From the NCBI RefSeq assembly GCF_040958095.1, contig NC_091228.1, positions 13,719,640-13,783,639 of the forward strand: a DNA stretch of 64,000 nt. The letters are read 5' to 3'. The notes below the pieces were generated by a model. That model was not told the DNA's origin, did not search any database, and was given only the letters and a program-made list of their open reading frames with translations. The translations under genes were made by a program, and so were the position numbers. Below, piece by piece: positions 47,888-61,100 of this stretch (its first letter is position 1; each line of letters starts with the position of its first letter). Source of the DNA: Procambarus clarkii (taxonomy: Eukaryota; Arthropoda; Malacostraca; Decapoda; Cambaridae).

Positions 47888-47902
47888 ACTCTCCCCCGAA
47901 GC
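47888..47902 (-). other. Polypurine tract of Gmr1-like copy 2
   Basis: Read on the minus strand, CGGGGGAGAGT sits immediately before the 3' LTR. This is the expected place for plus-strand DNA priming. Confidence 0.7.
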
Positions 47903-48330
47903 CTGCGGTTCTGGAAGAAGTACGTCGTTATGTGGTGGAGTAATGGATGGAGTCGCTTCTACTTCATAAACTCTGGAGAGATCATGGGCTAAGATGTTGT
48001 CAGACTCTTGGTATAGCGTGTCTCCAGGTTGAATTTCTGCAGTTAGCAAGCCCATAGTAGAAGACGTTGAGATGAGAAGTGGGCGTGCTGCAGGAGGTGT
48101 AGGGTGGTGTGGTCCGTGTGGATGGTGGACCGAGCACTTTTCAGGTGTGGAGTGAAGTGCTGAAGCTTCAGGATGAGGAAGAGTAGCTCCTTGCCAATTG
48201 TTCCGTAGATCCTTGTAGCAGTAGTTGTTCGCTGACAGGTGTATTCTTCTCGCCTCGTTGCTGCATCACGACACCACCAACGTCGGTACCATTGGCGTCG
48301 ACATGGAGGATGAAGGGCTTATCTGACGAG
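47903..48330 (-). pseudogene. RNase H of Gmr1-like copy 2 (frameshifted), C-terminal end of pol
   Basis: The minus strand gives KPFILHVDANGTDVGGVVMQ at the end of the long frame. After a small deletion near 48220, in a second frame, it gives IGKELLFLILKLQHFTPHLK, IHTDHTTLHLL and RLLLWA. A third frame ends in NILAHDLSRVYE. The last motif is the NxxADxLSR-type boundary that follows RNase H in Ty3/gypsy elements. Here it is the end of pol, because integrase lies upstream. The deletion and the altered DASD motif inactivate it. Confidence 0.8.
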
Positions 48331-51300
48331 GTGAGAGTGGAATTAGAAGAGGGCAAAGGAGCACGATTATTATCCTGAAAGCATTTGGGAAGATCATTAA
48401 GGATTTCGGAATTAGAAAGCGCTGACTCCTTGTCAGTGCTTTCGGGAGGAGAAGCTGGGAAGATCTCACTGTGGATGTAGGGTTCTGTGAAGGTAGAACA
48501 ATTAGTCAAGACAGTGGGAGGAGTACCATTATATTGCTTCAGGAGGTTGACGTGGCACAGCTGGGTCTTCCGCCGCCTATCTGGAGTCTCTATGACGTAG
48601 TTGTTGTTGCTTCTGCACTCTTTGACGCAGTAGGGTCCTGAAAATCTGTTTTGTAAAGGTGAACCTGGGATAGGGAAATAGGCAAGGACGAAGTCTCCCG
48701 GCTTGAATTTTCTTACTTTGCTGGTCTGGTCGTAATGAGTCTTCATTCTCACCTGGGCTTTCAATAGATTATCATGGGCAAAGCGGTGGACTCTCTCTAG
48801 AATGTGTTGAAGGTTTTGAAGAAACTGGGGCACATTCTGATGCTCACTGAAGGTGGCATCTGTGAGAGAGTCTTTGAAAGCCTTAAGGGGAGTACGGCAC
48901 TTACGGCCGTAGAGCATCTCATAAGGAGATACTCCTAGGGACTCATTGGGGAGACTTCTGAAAATACACATTATAAGGTCAAGCTGCTTATCCCAATCCT
49001 TCGAGGTTTCACTACAAAACTTTTTCAAGAGTGCCTTGATGGTCTGATGACTACGTTCAAGAGAACCCTGTGAAGCAGGATGATAGGGGCTGGACAATAC
49101 CTGTTTGATGTTGAACTCCTCCAGTGTCCTTTTGAAGAGATCACTGGTGAAGTTGGTACCACAGTCACTTTGAATCTCCCTGGGAAATCCGTATTGAGTG
49201 AAGATCTTCAATAGATGTTTTATAACCGTAGCAGCCGTGATGTTCTTCACTGGAACTGCTATGGGAAATCTGGTGGTAGGACACAGGATGGTTAGGATGT
49301 AGGCGTTACCTGAACTGGTCCGAGGTAAAGGACCAACACAGTCTATTATGAGTCTGTGGAAAGGTTCCGCAGGCACCTGTATGGGAATCAGTGGTGCTCT
49401 GGGAATGGAGACGTTCGGTTTGCCTGCCATCTGACATGTATGACACTGTTTTACGTACTGTTTGACGTTATTTACCATACCTGGCCAGTAGTAGTCTTGA
49501 CGAATCCCATGGTAAGTCTTGTTGAAGCCGTAGTGGGAGAATGCTCCGTGGGCCAGGTGTAGAATAGTGGGCCGCAGGCTGGTGGGAATCACAAGTTGTT
49601 CGATGTTGGCCCAATCGTCCTCCTCCTTCAGTTTACTGGGTCTATATCTGCGGTAGAGCAAGTCGTTCTCTAGGAAGAACCCAGGAATACTGTCGGGTTG
49701 AGTCTCAGCCTGGAAAAACAATGGTGTTAAAGTAAGATCTTCCCTCTGCAACTTACGGAACTCCAACTTGGTCAGATGCGGGGGGAGTTTCTGAGGGTCT
49801 TGAGGGACAGCGGTAGCAGTAGAGTCAGCTGGCTGTGGACATGCGGCTTGTGCACGGGTGGTCACGAGAACCGGAGGAGAAACTTCATCACTCTCTTGAA
49901 CCTCTGCTGGAACATACTCTAGAATAGGGTTTATTGGCACAGAGTTACACACCTGGGGTTTGTCCATGACGATCAGGTTGGTCGGTTGCAGGTCTTCTGC
50001 CAAGTCGTTGCCTAGGAGAAGTTGCACTCCAGGCATGGGAAAAGGCTTTTCCCTGACGGCGACTTGGACTTCCCCGTTCACGTAGGGACAATCCAGGTGG
50101 ACTCTGGCGAGAGGGTATGGAGTGGTAGCAGTGAGGTCAGTGATGAAGACGGTTTCTCCGGTGTAGACGATGTTGGGCACAGCCGACTTCAAGATGATCG
50201 ATTGTAGAGCCGCTGTGTCCCTCAAGATCTTCAATTTGAAACGTCCCTCCGGATTTGAACCGTTGGCAGAGACAGTTCCAGTATACAGATGGTTACTGAA
50301 AAGAGAAAGATCATTAACATCAACACCAACATTCATCACAGGCTTACCGGACTTAGGAGGAGTTGGTTTGGGTCTTTGTTGGTCAGTGGTTCCCTTGTAT
50401 TGAGACTTACCACACTTGTCTATGGTATGTGCATAGAGTCTACAATACTTGCAGTACAGTTGTGAACCAGCTTGATCGGGGCTCACCTTTTCGTAACTGT
50501 ACCACGACTTCTTACTGGAGGATGGTTCGGGTGTCAGCCGGTGGATGAGGCTGTAAGAGTCAGCCGACTTAGCACACTTCAGGTAGTCGGTTTCTTCTTT
50601 ATCTGCTAAGTAGAGGCGGACAGGAGGTGGCACACGTCTCAAGAATTCTTCAACAAGCATCAGGTTGACGAGTTCTGTAAAAGTAGAGACATGTGCTGCT
50701 TCCAGCCATTTCATGAAATACCTCCGTTTCGTGTTAGCAAACTCGAGGAAGGTAGTGGTACTTGCCTTCAGGTGGTCACGGAATTTCCTTCTATAACTTT
50801 CGGTGGAAAGTAGGTAGGCGTCCAACACTGCTTGTTTCAGAGTGTAGTAGTCATTCTCAGACGCCAAAGTACTGAGTGTGACTGCAGCTCTACCTGTAAG
50901 ATGGACTCTGAGAAGTGTGGCCCATTGGTCGACAGGCCAACTGAGTTGATTAGCAAAGGTTTCAAAGGTGGTAAAGAACACATCAACTTCTGCTTCTACA
51001 AAGGATGGCATTAACTTACTTGCATGTGATATATTAAAACTGACGGGAAGATTGGCAGTAGCTTGCTGGCGTTGAGTGAAGTGTGAAGTTTCCAAGGCGA
51101 TTTCACGTTGACGACACTCTAGAGCCAGAGTCGCTTGTTGCTTGTCATGTTCGCGTTGTAACTCTAACTCGCGTTGTTTGGTTTCGAGCTGTAAGCGTTC
51201 CCGCTCCTGGAGTGTTTCAAGCTGTACTCGCTCACGTTCATGGAGCAAGGCGACCTCACGTTCGTGTTCTTCTCTCCTCAAAGCGGCCTCGCGTTCTTGT

Positions 51301-51737
51301 TCGTTTCTCCTCAAAGCAGCTTCACGTTCTCTGAGGGTGATTTCTCGTTCTTGTTCTTCCCTTCTCAAAGTAGTTTCACGTTCTCTGAGGGTGATTTCTC
51401 GTTCTTGTTCTTCCCTCCGTATGGCAGCTGCTCGTTCTTGTTGTTCGAGGGCTTCCCTTTGCTGCTCACGTTCAATCTTGGCCAGTTCCAATTGGAGTTT
51501 CATCGTTGCCAAATCAGTTTTTCCTGCAATATAGTAAGTTTCATGAGTTTCAGAGTCTATCTTACCTTGCTCTAAATAGTAATCCAGCAACAGGTTGTGT
51601 AGGTCATTTTTGTTGGCTTGGTAGGGAACTTCTAGTTGATACTCATGTGCAAGAGTTTGTAATTCAGTCTTCTTGGCACGACTCAAAGTCCCTATTTCAC
51701 CTGCTGGATTTGCACGGAAAGCTTGGAGACGAAACAT
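48168..51737 (-). CDS. Gag-protease-integrase polyprotein of Gmr1-like copy 2
   Basis: There is one open frame of about 1,190 codons. The start taken is MFRLQAFRANPAG at 51737 because copy 1 starts there; 12 more upstream codons are open. Numbering from that upstream Met, residues 97-245 are a highly charged coiled coil. Residues 300-412 are a SCAN-like capsid (YRRKFRDHLKAS, KRRYFMKWLEAAHVSTFTEL, VEEFLRRVPPPVRLYL). A CCHC knuckle is at 441-454, and the protease motif LRDTAALQS at 517-525 has DTA instead of DTG. Integrase runs from about 735 to 1085, with D811, D870 and E906 (D-35-E) and a GPY/F module. The first RNase H block begins at about 1151. The frame then ends in shifted sequence. Gag, protease and integrase look functional; no reverse transcriptase is encoded. 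Confidence 0.9.
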   Translation of the reverse strand: MFRLQAFRANPAGEIGTLSRAKKTELQTLAHEYQLEVPYQANKNDLHNLLLDYYLEQGKIDSETHETYYIAGKTDLATMKLQLELAKIEREQQREALEQQERAAAIRREEQEREITLRERETTLRREEQEREITLREREAALRRNEQEREAALRREEHEREVALLHERERVQLETLQERERLQLETKQRELELQREHDKQQATLALECRQREIALETSHFTQRQQATANLPVSFNISHASKLMPSFVEAEVDVFFTTFETFANQLSWPVDQWATLLRVHLTGRAAVTLSTLASENDYYTLKQAVLDAYLLSTESYRRKFRDHLKASTTTFLEFANTKRRYFMKWLEAAHVSTFTELVNLMLVEEFLRRVPPPVRLYLADKEETDYLKCAKSADSYSLIHRLTPEPSSSKKSWYSYEKVSPDQAGSQLYCKYCRLYAHTIDKCGKSQYKGTTDQQRPKPTPPKSGKPVMNVGVDVNDLSLFSNHLYTGTVSANGSNPEGRFKLKILRDTAALQSIILKSAVPNIVYTGETVFITDLTATTPYPLARVHLDCPYVNGEVQVAVREKPFPMPGVQLLLGNDLAEDLQPTNLIVMDKPQVCNSVPINPILEYVPAEVQESDEVSPPVLVTTRAQAACPQPADSTATAVPQDPQKLPPHLTKLEFRKLQREDLTLTPLFFQAETQPDSIPGFFLENDLLYRRYRPSKLKEEDDWANIEQLVIPTSLRPTILHLAHGAFSHYGFNKTYHGIRQDYYWPGMVNNVKQYVKQCHTCQMAGKPNVSIPRAPLIPIQVPAEPFHRLIIDCVGPLPRTSSGNAYILTILCPTTRFPIAVPVKNITAATVIKHLLKIFTQYGFPREIQSDCGTNFTSDLFKRTLEEFNIKQVLSSPYHPASQGSLERSHQTIKALLKKFCSETSKDWDKQLDLIMCIFRSLPNESLGVSPYEMLYGRKCRTPLKAFKDSLTDATFSEHQNVPQFLQNLQHILERVHRFAHDNLLKAQVRMKTHYDQTSKVRKFKPGDFVLAYFPIPGSPLQNRFSGPYCVKECRSNNNYVIETPDRRRKTQLCHVNLLKQYNGTPPTVLTNCSTFTEPYIHSEIFPASPPESTDKESALSNSEILNDLPKCFQDNNRAPLPSSNSTLTSSDKPFILHVDANGTDVGGVVMQQRGEKNTPVSEQLLLQGSTEQLARSYSSSS

Positions 51738-52605
51738 TGTGAAATTAGCAAATAAAGGTACACGAATATTCAATAGTGAATGTCAGAAACAGGACAACGT
51801 GGCAACTGGTACCTATCCTGTGAGATCTTTAACAATTAAAGTTAAGAAAAAGATGTTAAATGATTAAATTAAATCAAGGGCGCAGGAAATCTTGTACCCG
51901 GTACTCATGTAAGAGGATAAGGGCAAGAAAATCCTACTAACAAATGAAACAGAGTTTCGAAAACAAATGAAACAGTTAAATGCTTCAAAAGTAAAATTGG
52001 TAGTCCAAGGATGTAGGCATACCTTGCCACGTCTCTATAGGACATAAAGCAAGTTTTTCCTACTGAATTTAATATGATACTTACAGAATTAGCGAACTTT
52101 TGTGCTCTGAAAAAATAAGCTAATTCCCTACCGTTGTATGTATCATCATCTCTGACTGACGTGTAGGGGTGCGTGGTGTCAACTGGTGACGAGAACTGCT
52201 GCTGAGGTCCCAATTCAGCAACTAAAGTTCGAGCTAGAGGAACTATGGCCCTCTTTGTCCTCCTACAGTCAGATTGCAGAAGATTGGGTACTCTTGACCC
52301 GGGGCAGACCACAGTACCAGGGTACCAATATGATGATCTGTCAGAATGAGAAATATTCAAGGGACATAGATGGTAAACACGAGTAATAACACGGAGGGAG
52401 AGATGACCAATTAAGAGTATGACTGCGGCCTACAGTCACCACGTAATCCAAAGTTGTCTCACCTTCACCATATGTTACTCTCGTAATGCACAATACACCG
52501 CACCTTATAAAAAATGAAATTGAATATGAAAAATAGTAAAGCTACGTTAACAAAGTTAAATACGCTTACCATAAATTACCACTTGGCACCAGTACCTGAG
52601 TGAAG
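51738..52605 (-). other. Leader of Gmr1-like copy 2
   Basis: Untranslated region between primer site and gag, co-linear with the copy 1 leader. The start codon chosen for gag follows an AAATTTCACA-type lead-in. Confidence 0.6.
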
Positions 52606-52623
52606 CTCCCGGACAGGCCCCCA
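52606..52623 (-). other. Primer-binding site of Gmr1-like copy 2, tRNA-Pro-like
   Basis: The minus strand reads TGGGGGCCTGTCCGGGAG, 7 nt after the 5' LTR. It begins with TGG, as required for pairing with a tRNA CCA end, and closely resembles the tRNA-Pro sites of gammaretroviruses. Confidence 0.7.
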
Positions 52624-52630
52624 TATAACT

Positions 52631-54667
<2,037 letters not shown>

Positions 54668-54777
54668 GTGTTGGTGCGGCGGCGGTACAGTGCATACCTC
54701 TTCACTACCCTCGGTCCTTGCTTCATCATCCAGGGCATTGGTTACATGACCGAGTTCTTCGACTACTACAACTTCAG
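54668..54777 (+). CDS. Cys-loop ligand-gated ion channel, exon with pre-TM1/TM1
   Basis: This 110-nt exon follows an acceptor (CCCGTAAGCAG) and ends at a GTGAGG donor. It encodes VLVRRRYSAYLFTTLGPC and then FIIQGIGYMTEFFDYYNF plus two bases of the next codon. The basic RRR before a hydrophobic segment with an internal Pro-Cys is the TM1 entry of Cys-loop (pentameric) receptors, which carry ions across the plasma membrane when a ligand binds. Its split codon (AG|C, Ser) joins in frame with the exon at 57622. Upstream extracellular-domain exons are not in this window. Confidence 0.75.
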
Positions 54778-54790
54778 GTGAGGAGGTTGT

Positions 54791-55042
54791 CAGTTTATCC
54801 ATTACTTGACGGCTGTCACTTGTCAGCATATGTTCCATGTAATATACCAGTTTACACACTACTTGGTAGCTGTCACTTGTCAGCATATGTTACATGTAGT
54901 ATACCAGTTTACCCACTACATGGCGGCTGTTACTTGTCAGAAAATGTTACATGTAGTATACCAGTTTACCTATTACTTGGTGGCTGTCACTTGTCAGCAT
55001 TTATTCCATGTAGTATACCGGTTTACCCATTACTTGTGCAAT
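54791..55042. repeat. 57-bp tandem repeat, 4.4 units, in receptor intron
   Basis: Units start at 54791, 54848, 54905, 54962 and about 55019. The shared text is CAGTTTACCCATTACTTGG plus TGTCACTTGTCAGCATATG and CATGTAGTATAC. As 57 is a multiple of 3 it gives long repeat-derived frames, which are not genes. Confidence 0.9.
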
Positions 55043-56289
55043 ACCCATATTTTCAAGAAGCCTTCAAGAACAGTGGCCTTTTCTCCCTTGTTGAACCTAG
55101 CTTATGAACCACATTCCCAGCTTTAGTTTAGCTTGAGGAAAGTTCAATATTTTATGCATAAGGGCATAGTGACTTTTAGCCCTGCCTGCTGATTACTTAG
55201 CTGCATATGCAAAATTGCAGATATATTTAGAATGTGTTTTCTAGTATGCAAGAGAAACATTTATTATAATTATGTATTGTTTAGTGATTGTCAAATATCC
55301 TTAGCTTAAGAAATCAAATGTATTGTATCATATTACATCACATCATCATAAATGATAATAAATTAATGAAATCTTCATAAATTTATGTGTTAATCATAAA
55401 ATTGGAAACCAAATGTATTGTATCATTATTTCACATCATCATAGATGATAATAAATTTATGAAATCATCAAAAATTTAACAATTCTATTTAAGATTTTTA
55501 AGCTCCTTAACTAGTACAATGTTGATAAAAGAAGACAAATAAAATAATTACATTTATAAAATAAAGAATGACTGTAAAACATCCTTAGCTTGAAGATTTT
55601 AATCATAAAATATGATAAAAATATTTATGAAGTGATTCCGATGATAATAATTTGAATACTTGATTCTAATGCAAAACTGATTTAAGAAGTTTAGAATGAC
55701 GGAAAAGTAAATCATTCAAGATTCGGTTAATCATGAGATATTTATACAACATTACTGTATCAAGATGACAATAGTTATAATGACAAAGTAAAAGAACAAA
55801 TACATGTTGCAGTCTTACCTCTGATCCTTGGGACTCCGTCTGCATCATGAGTGGTAATGAGCAGTTTCTTTCCCATTGTGTGTGATTAGTGAATAGATTA
55901 GCGTACACATTAGTGTATACGTTAGTGTATGCATTAGGTTGCTCATACACCTGTATACGTAGAGTGAAATATAACATTTTGTCGTATTCGCGGATGTAAA
56001 ACAGCTGGTGCTGAGCACAGTGTCCTCCTGTCTGTTCTTGAATTATAATATTGTTATAACTTTCTGGAGGTCAATTATGGTTTTTCTTACATTACATGTA
56101 TTGGTACTTATGGTAAAGCAAGTGAAGGTAGATTTGATATAAAGACATAATCTTCAGAATTAAACAATGTTATCATCAAAATGGTTTTGTCCGTGCACTT
56201 CGTCATTCACTGAGTCTTTTCTTCAAGTAATGTTATGGAACAGTTTCAGTGCCTTCTAAGATGCAGTGTTATTTTAATGTCCTACATCC

Positions 56290-56671
56290 CTCTAGACACA
56301 CCCTTCCCTTCTTCCCCCCACACACCTCCCCCCACACATCTCCCCCCCACACACACCTTCACCCTCACACCTTTTCCCCCACACACCTTCCTCTACACAT
56401 CTTTTCCCCACACATTCTCCCCCACACACATTCTCCCACCATATCTTCTGCCCCACAAATTTTCACTCCTCCATACTCTCTACCCCCCACACACACCATC
56501 TTCCCCACACATATTCTCACTCCCCTCCCCCCACACACCTTTTTCCCCACAAACTTCTCTCACTCACCTCCCCCACACACACACCTTCTCCCCTACACAT
56601 CATCTCCTCCACATACCATCTCCCCTACACACCTTCTCCCCCACACATCTTTTCACCTACACAAGGGGGGA
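56290..56671. repeat. CCCCACACAC-rich low-complexity tract (left part)
   Basis: Imperfect CTTCTCCCCCACACA-type repeats, continued on the far side of the SINE at 56958-57215. Confidence 0.85.
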
Positions 56672-56957
56672 ACAGACGGCTGAGTGGACATCGTTCGGGA
56701 CTCGCAATTCTAGGGGCCGGGGATCGATCCCCGGCGATGGCGGAATCAAATAGGCAGAGTTTCTTTCACCCTGATGCATCTGGTCACCTAGCAGTAAATA
56801 GTTACCTGGGAGTTAGAGAGCTGCTACGGGCTGCTTCCTGGGGGGGGGGGGGGTGTGGAAAAAAATCTGTTCATTGACAATTGAGAGGCGGGCTGAAAGA
56901 GCCAGACCTCAACCCCCACATACACAACTAGGTGAATACAACTAGGTGACTACACAT
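56672..56957 (+). mobile_element. tRNA-derived SINE with LINE family 1 3' tail
   Basis: The head (56672-56744) has A-box-like GGCTGAGTGGACATCG and B box GATCGATCC (56722-56730). The body has TTTCTTTCACCCTGATGCAT, ACCTAGCAGTAAATAG and CCTGGGAGTTAGAGAGCTG, as in the SINE at 16556. The tail (56870-56957) reads TTGACAATTGAGAGGCGGG, then GAGCCAGACCTCAACCCCC and ACAACTAGGTGAATAC twice. It matches the 3' end of LINE family 1 (reverse complement of 19446-19530) almost throughout. It is inserted in the C-rich tract. Confidence 0.85.
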
Positions 56958-57215
56958 CTTCTCCTCCAGATACGCTCTCCCTTACACACCTTCTCCCTTA
57001 CACACTTTCTCCTCCTCACATAATCTTGCCCACACTCCTTCTCCCCCAAACGTCCTCCCCCACCCCCGCCACACTCTTTGTCACCCACATATAATACTCC
57101 TCACACACCTACTCCCCCCCAAAATTCCCCCCACCATTCACCTTTCCCCCACTTTTTAACCCCCCCCACACTTCCGCCCCCCCACATACCTCCCCAACAC
57201 ACCGTCTTCCCTATG
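56958..57215. repeat. CCCCACACAC-rich low-complexity tract (right part)
   Basis: Continuation of the tract on the other side of the SINE; proline-rich frames inside it are artefacts. Confidence 0.8.
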
Positions 57216-57621
57216 GTGTATTCTGCTTTAGGTTACCCTAGCTGGGGGTCCATGAAGGTTGAGTGGATGGAGGGATTTGGTGTATATTGTTTATACTGCT
57301 GGTGGTGACCCCAGCTGAGGGGTCCATAAGGGTGGGGTGGGTGGGGGTGTGGGGTCTAAGGTGAATATTATATAATGTTCTTCCTAGTGATTGGTCTGAA
57401 GATCTTGGCAACCTTTGATCTCTGATCTTGCGTTTACTGTACAGTATTCACACTATTATCTGGTCATAATGCATTGTTAATTTTAAATGTTTATGTGTGT
57501 GTCGTGTATGTACTTACATTTTGTTTATTGTATAAAGTAAAGTTATATATTCAGAAAATGTTTGATATATTAGTAGAAAGTAAGTAGTGAGGGAGAGCTA
57601 ATTAAGCAATTTCTCCTTCAG

Positions 57622-58199
57622 CGACCGCATCATGGTGACGGTGTCGTGTCTCATCGTCATTGGTACACTCTTTGTTCAGACGGCCTCAACCATGCCTTCC
57701 TCAGCCTCCGTCAAGGCCATCGATATCTTCTTCTTCTACTTCATGTTCCGTCTTCTCTTTACCTCCTTTCATCATTCTATCCTACTGCTGCTTCAGCGCT
57801 ATGTGAATCACCATAATAACAATCAAGAAAACCACACCAACAAAATCACTCACCGGGTGAGCAAGGAAGGAGCCCTGACATTGCAGGTTTTAGGTGATGG
57901 AATCATTGCTAATGAAGAGGTTATTGCCGCACCCACATGGCCCATGAAGACTACTACACAAGCAGGTGTAGGCGCCCGGGTCCAGAGGGACGAACCAGCG
58001 ATGGCATGGACACATCAACCGTCTTCATCCTCTGGTCTACTCCGCCAGCACCTCACCCCGCCATACCTGTGATCATGTCTTCGATGTCACCTGCATTCTC
58101 TTTGGCTATCTCATGGATATTGTGTGTAGTATAGGGTTTGGGATGTGGGTGATGCGAAGCCGTAGGTCAGTCATTGCTGACTTCGAAAGCTGCATGTAA
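57622..58199 (+). CDS. Cys-loop ligand-gated ion channel, TM2-TM3 exon and C-terminus
   Basis: After the acceptor TTTCTCCTTCAG the frame reads DRIMVTVSCLIVIGTLFVQT (TM2, pore-lining), TASTMPSSASVKAIDIFF (the TM2-TM3 loop, with the Val-Lys-Ala-Ile-Asp seen in this family) and FYFMFRLLFTSFHHSILLLL (TM3). An intracellular loop follows and a stop comes at 58072. A TM4-like segment (DVTCILFGYLMDIVCSIGFG) is present in the +1 frame and ends with a TAA at 58199. Either a short intron joins the two frames (a strong donor GTGAGC at 57857; acceptor about 57998 is weak) or there is a frameshift. The Pro-Ala-Arg motif of anion channels is absent before TM2. Subtype unassigned. Confidence 0.7.
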
Positions 58200-61100
58200 A
58201 AGGCAATCTATAGAATTATTACCAAAATTTATGATATGCACATATATATTATCTTATTCTAGTACACTTAGTACAAGTCACTTCTTTATCTACTTGTCTT
58301 ATAAATATTATTACTCGCATGCAGGGAACAGCTGAGTGTAGAGAACATTCACTATGCAAGGTTACAAATAAATGGTCCCGAGTTTAATTCCTAGTGCAGA
58401 ACGAAAAACCTGATAAATGGAAGGTATATAACTGTTGTGGGTTGCATCCTGGAGAAGGTCAGTCGTTGGCCTATAGAACGACGATAAGCCTAACAGGCTG
58501 CCAGCATTACTGATATGTATACAATAAATTTTGTTCTTTTAATAACAGAAGCATATGAAATCTCCCCACTTAAATAGAGGAACATAATATATAATGTGGA
58601 AAAGCCATTATAAAAAGAATCCTTTTGTCAGAAGGATTCTTTATAATAATGAAAATTATTCTATAGGATTCTATAATGAATATTATTCATTATCATTCAT
58701 GATATTTTATTATTTTACAAGTATCTCTTAAGGAAAAATATCATGTAAAACTTGATAATGATGACATCCAAATACACAATAGGACCAAATAGAGCAGTTA
58801 CTATGATTGATACTAAAGCAAGATAAAGATTAAAGCTCTTTGATTCACAATAGGCTCGAACAGAGCATCGCTAATGATAGCTGTCGAGGGTAATATAGAG
58901 AACAAAACTCGTTGATATATGATAGGACCCAAAAGAGTAGTGTATGCCTTGTTAACGGACGTTTTGTCTACATGCAGCCGGGTTTGATATTCAAGATGTC
59001 GTGTTAGTTGTTCCAACTAACCCGAGAACATAGGTACACTCCAGTACCTGAAAATTTGGATAATCTCCTTTAATTTGTTGATCAGGAGTTACTAATCTAG
59101 ATCTGTAAGAACATATTGGCTTACTGCGTTGTTGGCTTCCTCATAAATCCTAGGTGACTATTTTTATAGAATCCACAATACCTAGAAATTTAATAACAAT
59201 AAAGTTTGCATTGAGAAGTTCCTTGGAAGGACTTAGTCAATTTTTAAAATAAATATCGAGTGTGGCTTGTAAAAGGAACGGAGAAGAAGTGTTCCCAAAG
59301 TAAACGGAGGCAAAATAGTAGGTTAATATGAGGCTGTCTGAATCATTTGGATCCTCTGGTCAAAGTAATTTGGTAAAATTCAAATCCACCTCTTTGAAAC
59401 TATTTCTGAAAAAGGCGTTTGAAATATCTGATGTGTATGTTAATGGATTTCTTCTGAATTTCAAGAGCAAATCCCCTAACTTTTGAGTAAGAAACAATTA
59501 TATGTATGTAAAAGTACGACTTTTAAACTATCCACATAATCCTCTTATAAATAAGTATAAATGGATTCAAAAGGAACTTAGTCATTTTTTCCAAACATAA
59601 TGCAAGCTGTCAACAAACAAGATTCTTATCTTATACCGAATATTGTGGCCTTTTTATTGTATGATAAAATATATAATGCTCAGGTACTACCTTAAGGGGC
59701 CCTTCGATTGGTTTTGGAAAAGTTGTTCAATGTCAACCAATATTTTGTTACTAGTTGTATATGAAAAGGGCTGCAATTGTTCCAAGTTTCAGTACTGCGG
59801 CGTAAATAGAAAGGGAGTTTTTTTTCCAACGAATTTTACACATTTTCAAGTTAAAATAAACAAACACACCTTTCAGATATAATCATTCTATGACACTTTT
59901 CCGACATTAGCATATAATAAAGGATTGGTAGTGAGAGTTTCCAAAACATCTTTAGTTTTCCTAATAAAATAGTCAAAGTTCCCCCCCCAAAAAAAAATTA
60001 TGCAAATATGTCATGTTTATTGCTATTATGAGATCAATAAATGAACTTAAGAAAACACGCTCACTACCAATTTTAGAGACATACACTTTACATATAAGGT
60101 GTATGGTTCATGTAAATTGAATAAAAAATGAAAAAGTTATTTGAACGTTTATGTTACTTGAAAATAAATACAAAAATAATAAAGTCTAAGGTGCTGCCAT
60201 CTGTGGCTGAGGTTGACATCAACCAGTTTTCTGCAAAATTGGCACCCTTAATAAATAGGCTTATGTGCAGTCAGGTGTATAAGTTTCATGAAAATCGTCC
60301 GATAAAAAAACTAAAAAAAAAAAAAACTAATTTTTTTAACTTAAATTGTTTTCAAATAAAACTAATTATATTTTTTTAATATATGCTATTGTGATAGCTG
60401 AGAGTCATAGAAATTATTTCAGTTGACACTTGTGTTTGATAATCGTTTTTGACCATTTTGGAATAATTTTGACACCTACTTCAATATTTTTTTCTCTCTT
60501 CCTGTTTATGCTACGACTTGGGCCAGATGAAACTCTTTTCATGTACAACTTGTCAAAAAAGTTTGACTGAAATCGAACCAGTTTTCATTTATTGCATATT
60601 ATGGGCAAATTTGGACGTAACACCCCTTTAACATTATACAAATAAAACATAAATAAATACATAATCTTAACGACCAGCATGTTGGGAACGACCCGTGAGA
60701 TTTATATTTATTTAATTTTAATTTATTTATGTAGAATTTATATTTACGTTAATTTATATATTTCGATAGCAAATTGTCTGATGTTTAGTACACTGTATTT
60801 CTAAAATGTCTCACAATTAGATCACCTTACAAATTATGGGGGTTTATGGTTTATATATGTAGTCAATCAAAATTACTGATTAGCAGACATTCACTACAAT
60901 ATTAAACTACATATATTAATAATTAAAATTGGGAAGCTATACCTTTTTGTAGGTAGGCCTGGTCCATCAGTTATTAACAAGGATGATTACACCAAATAAT
61001 CCTCGTGTATGAGGGTGGCATCAACACCATGTACCGGTGTACCACTGTTACAGTCACTATGGACCAGTAACCAGGTTCTTGATGGATAAATCTTGTTTGT

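Larger units (their letters stand above)
54778..57621 (+). other. Intron of the Cys-loop receptor gene (2,844 bp)
   Basis: It is bounded by GTGAGG and TTTCTCCTTCAG. It contains a 57-bp tandem repeat right after the donor, AT-rich sequence with a partly duplicated ATGATAATAAATT tract (55313-55475), a long CCCCACACAC-rich region, and a SINE. Confidence 0.75.

Noticed and set aside
54718..55126. Tandem-repeat protein frames after the receptor exon
   Set aside because: The frame runs through the exon in the wrong register and then through the 57-bp intronic repeat. The splice donor at 54778 and the in-frame join to 57622 explain the exon better.
56235..56753. Pro-His-Thr-rich frames
   Set aside because: They are translations of the CCCCACACAC tract.
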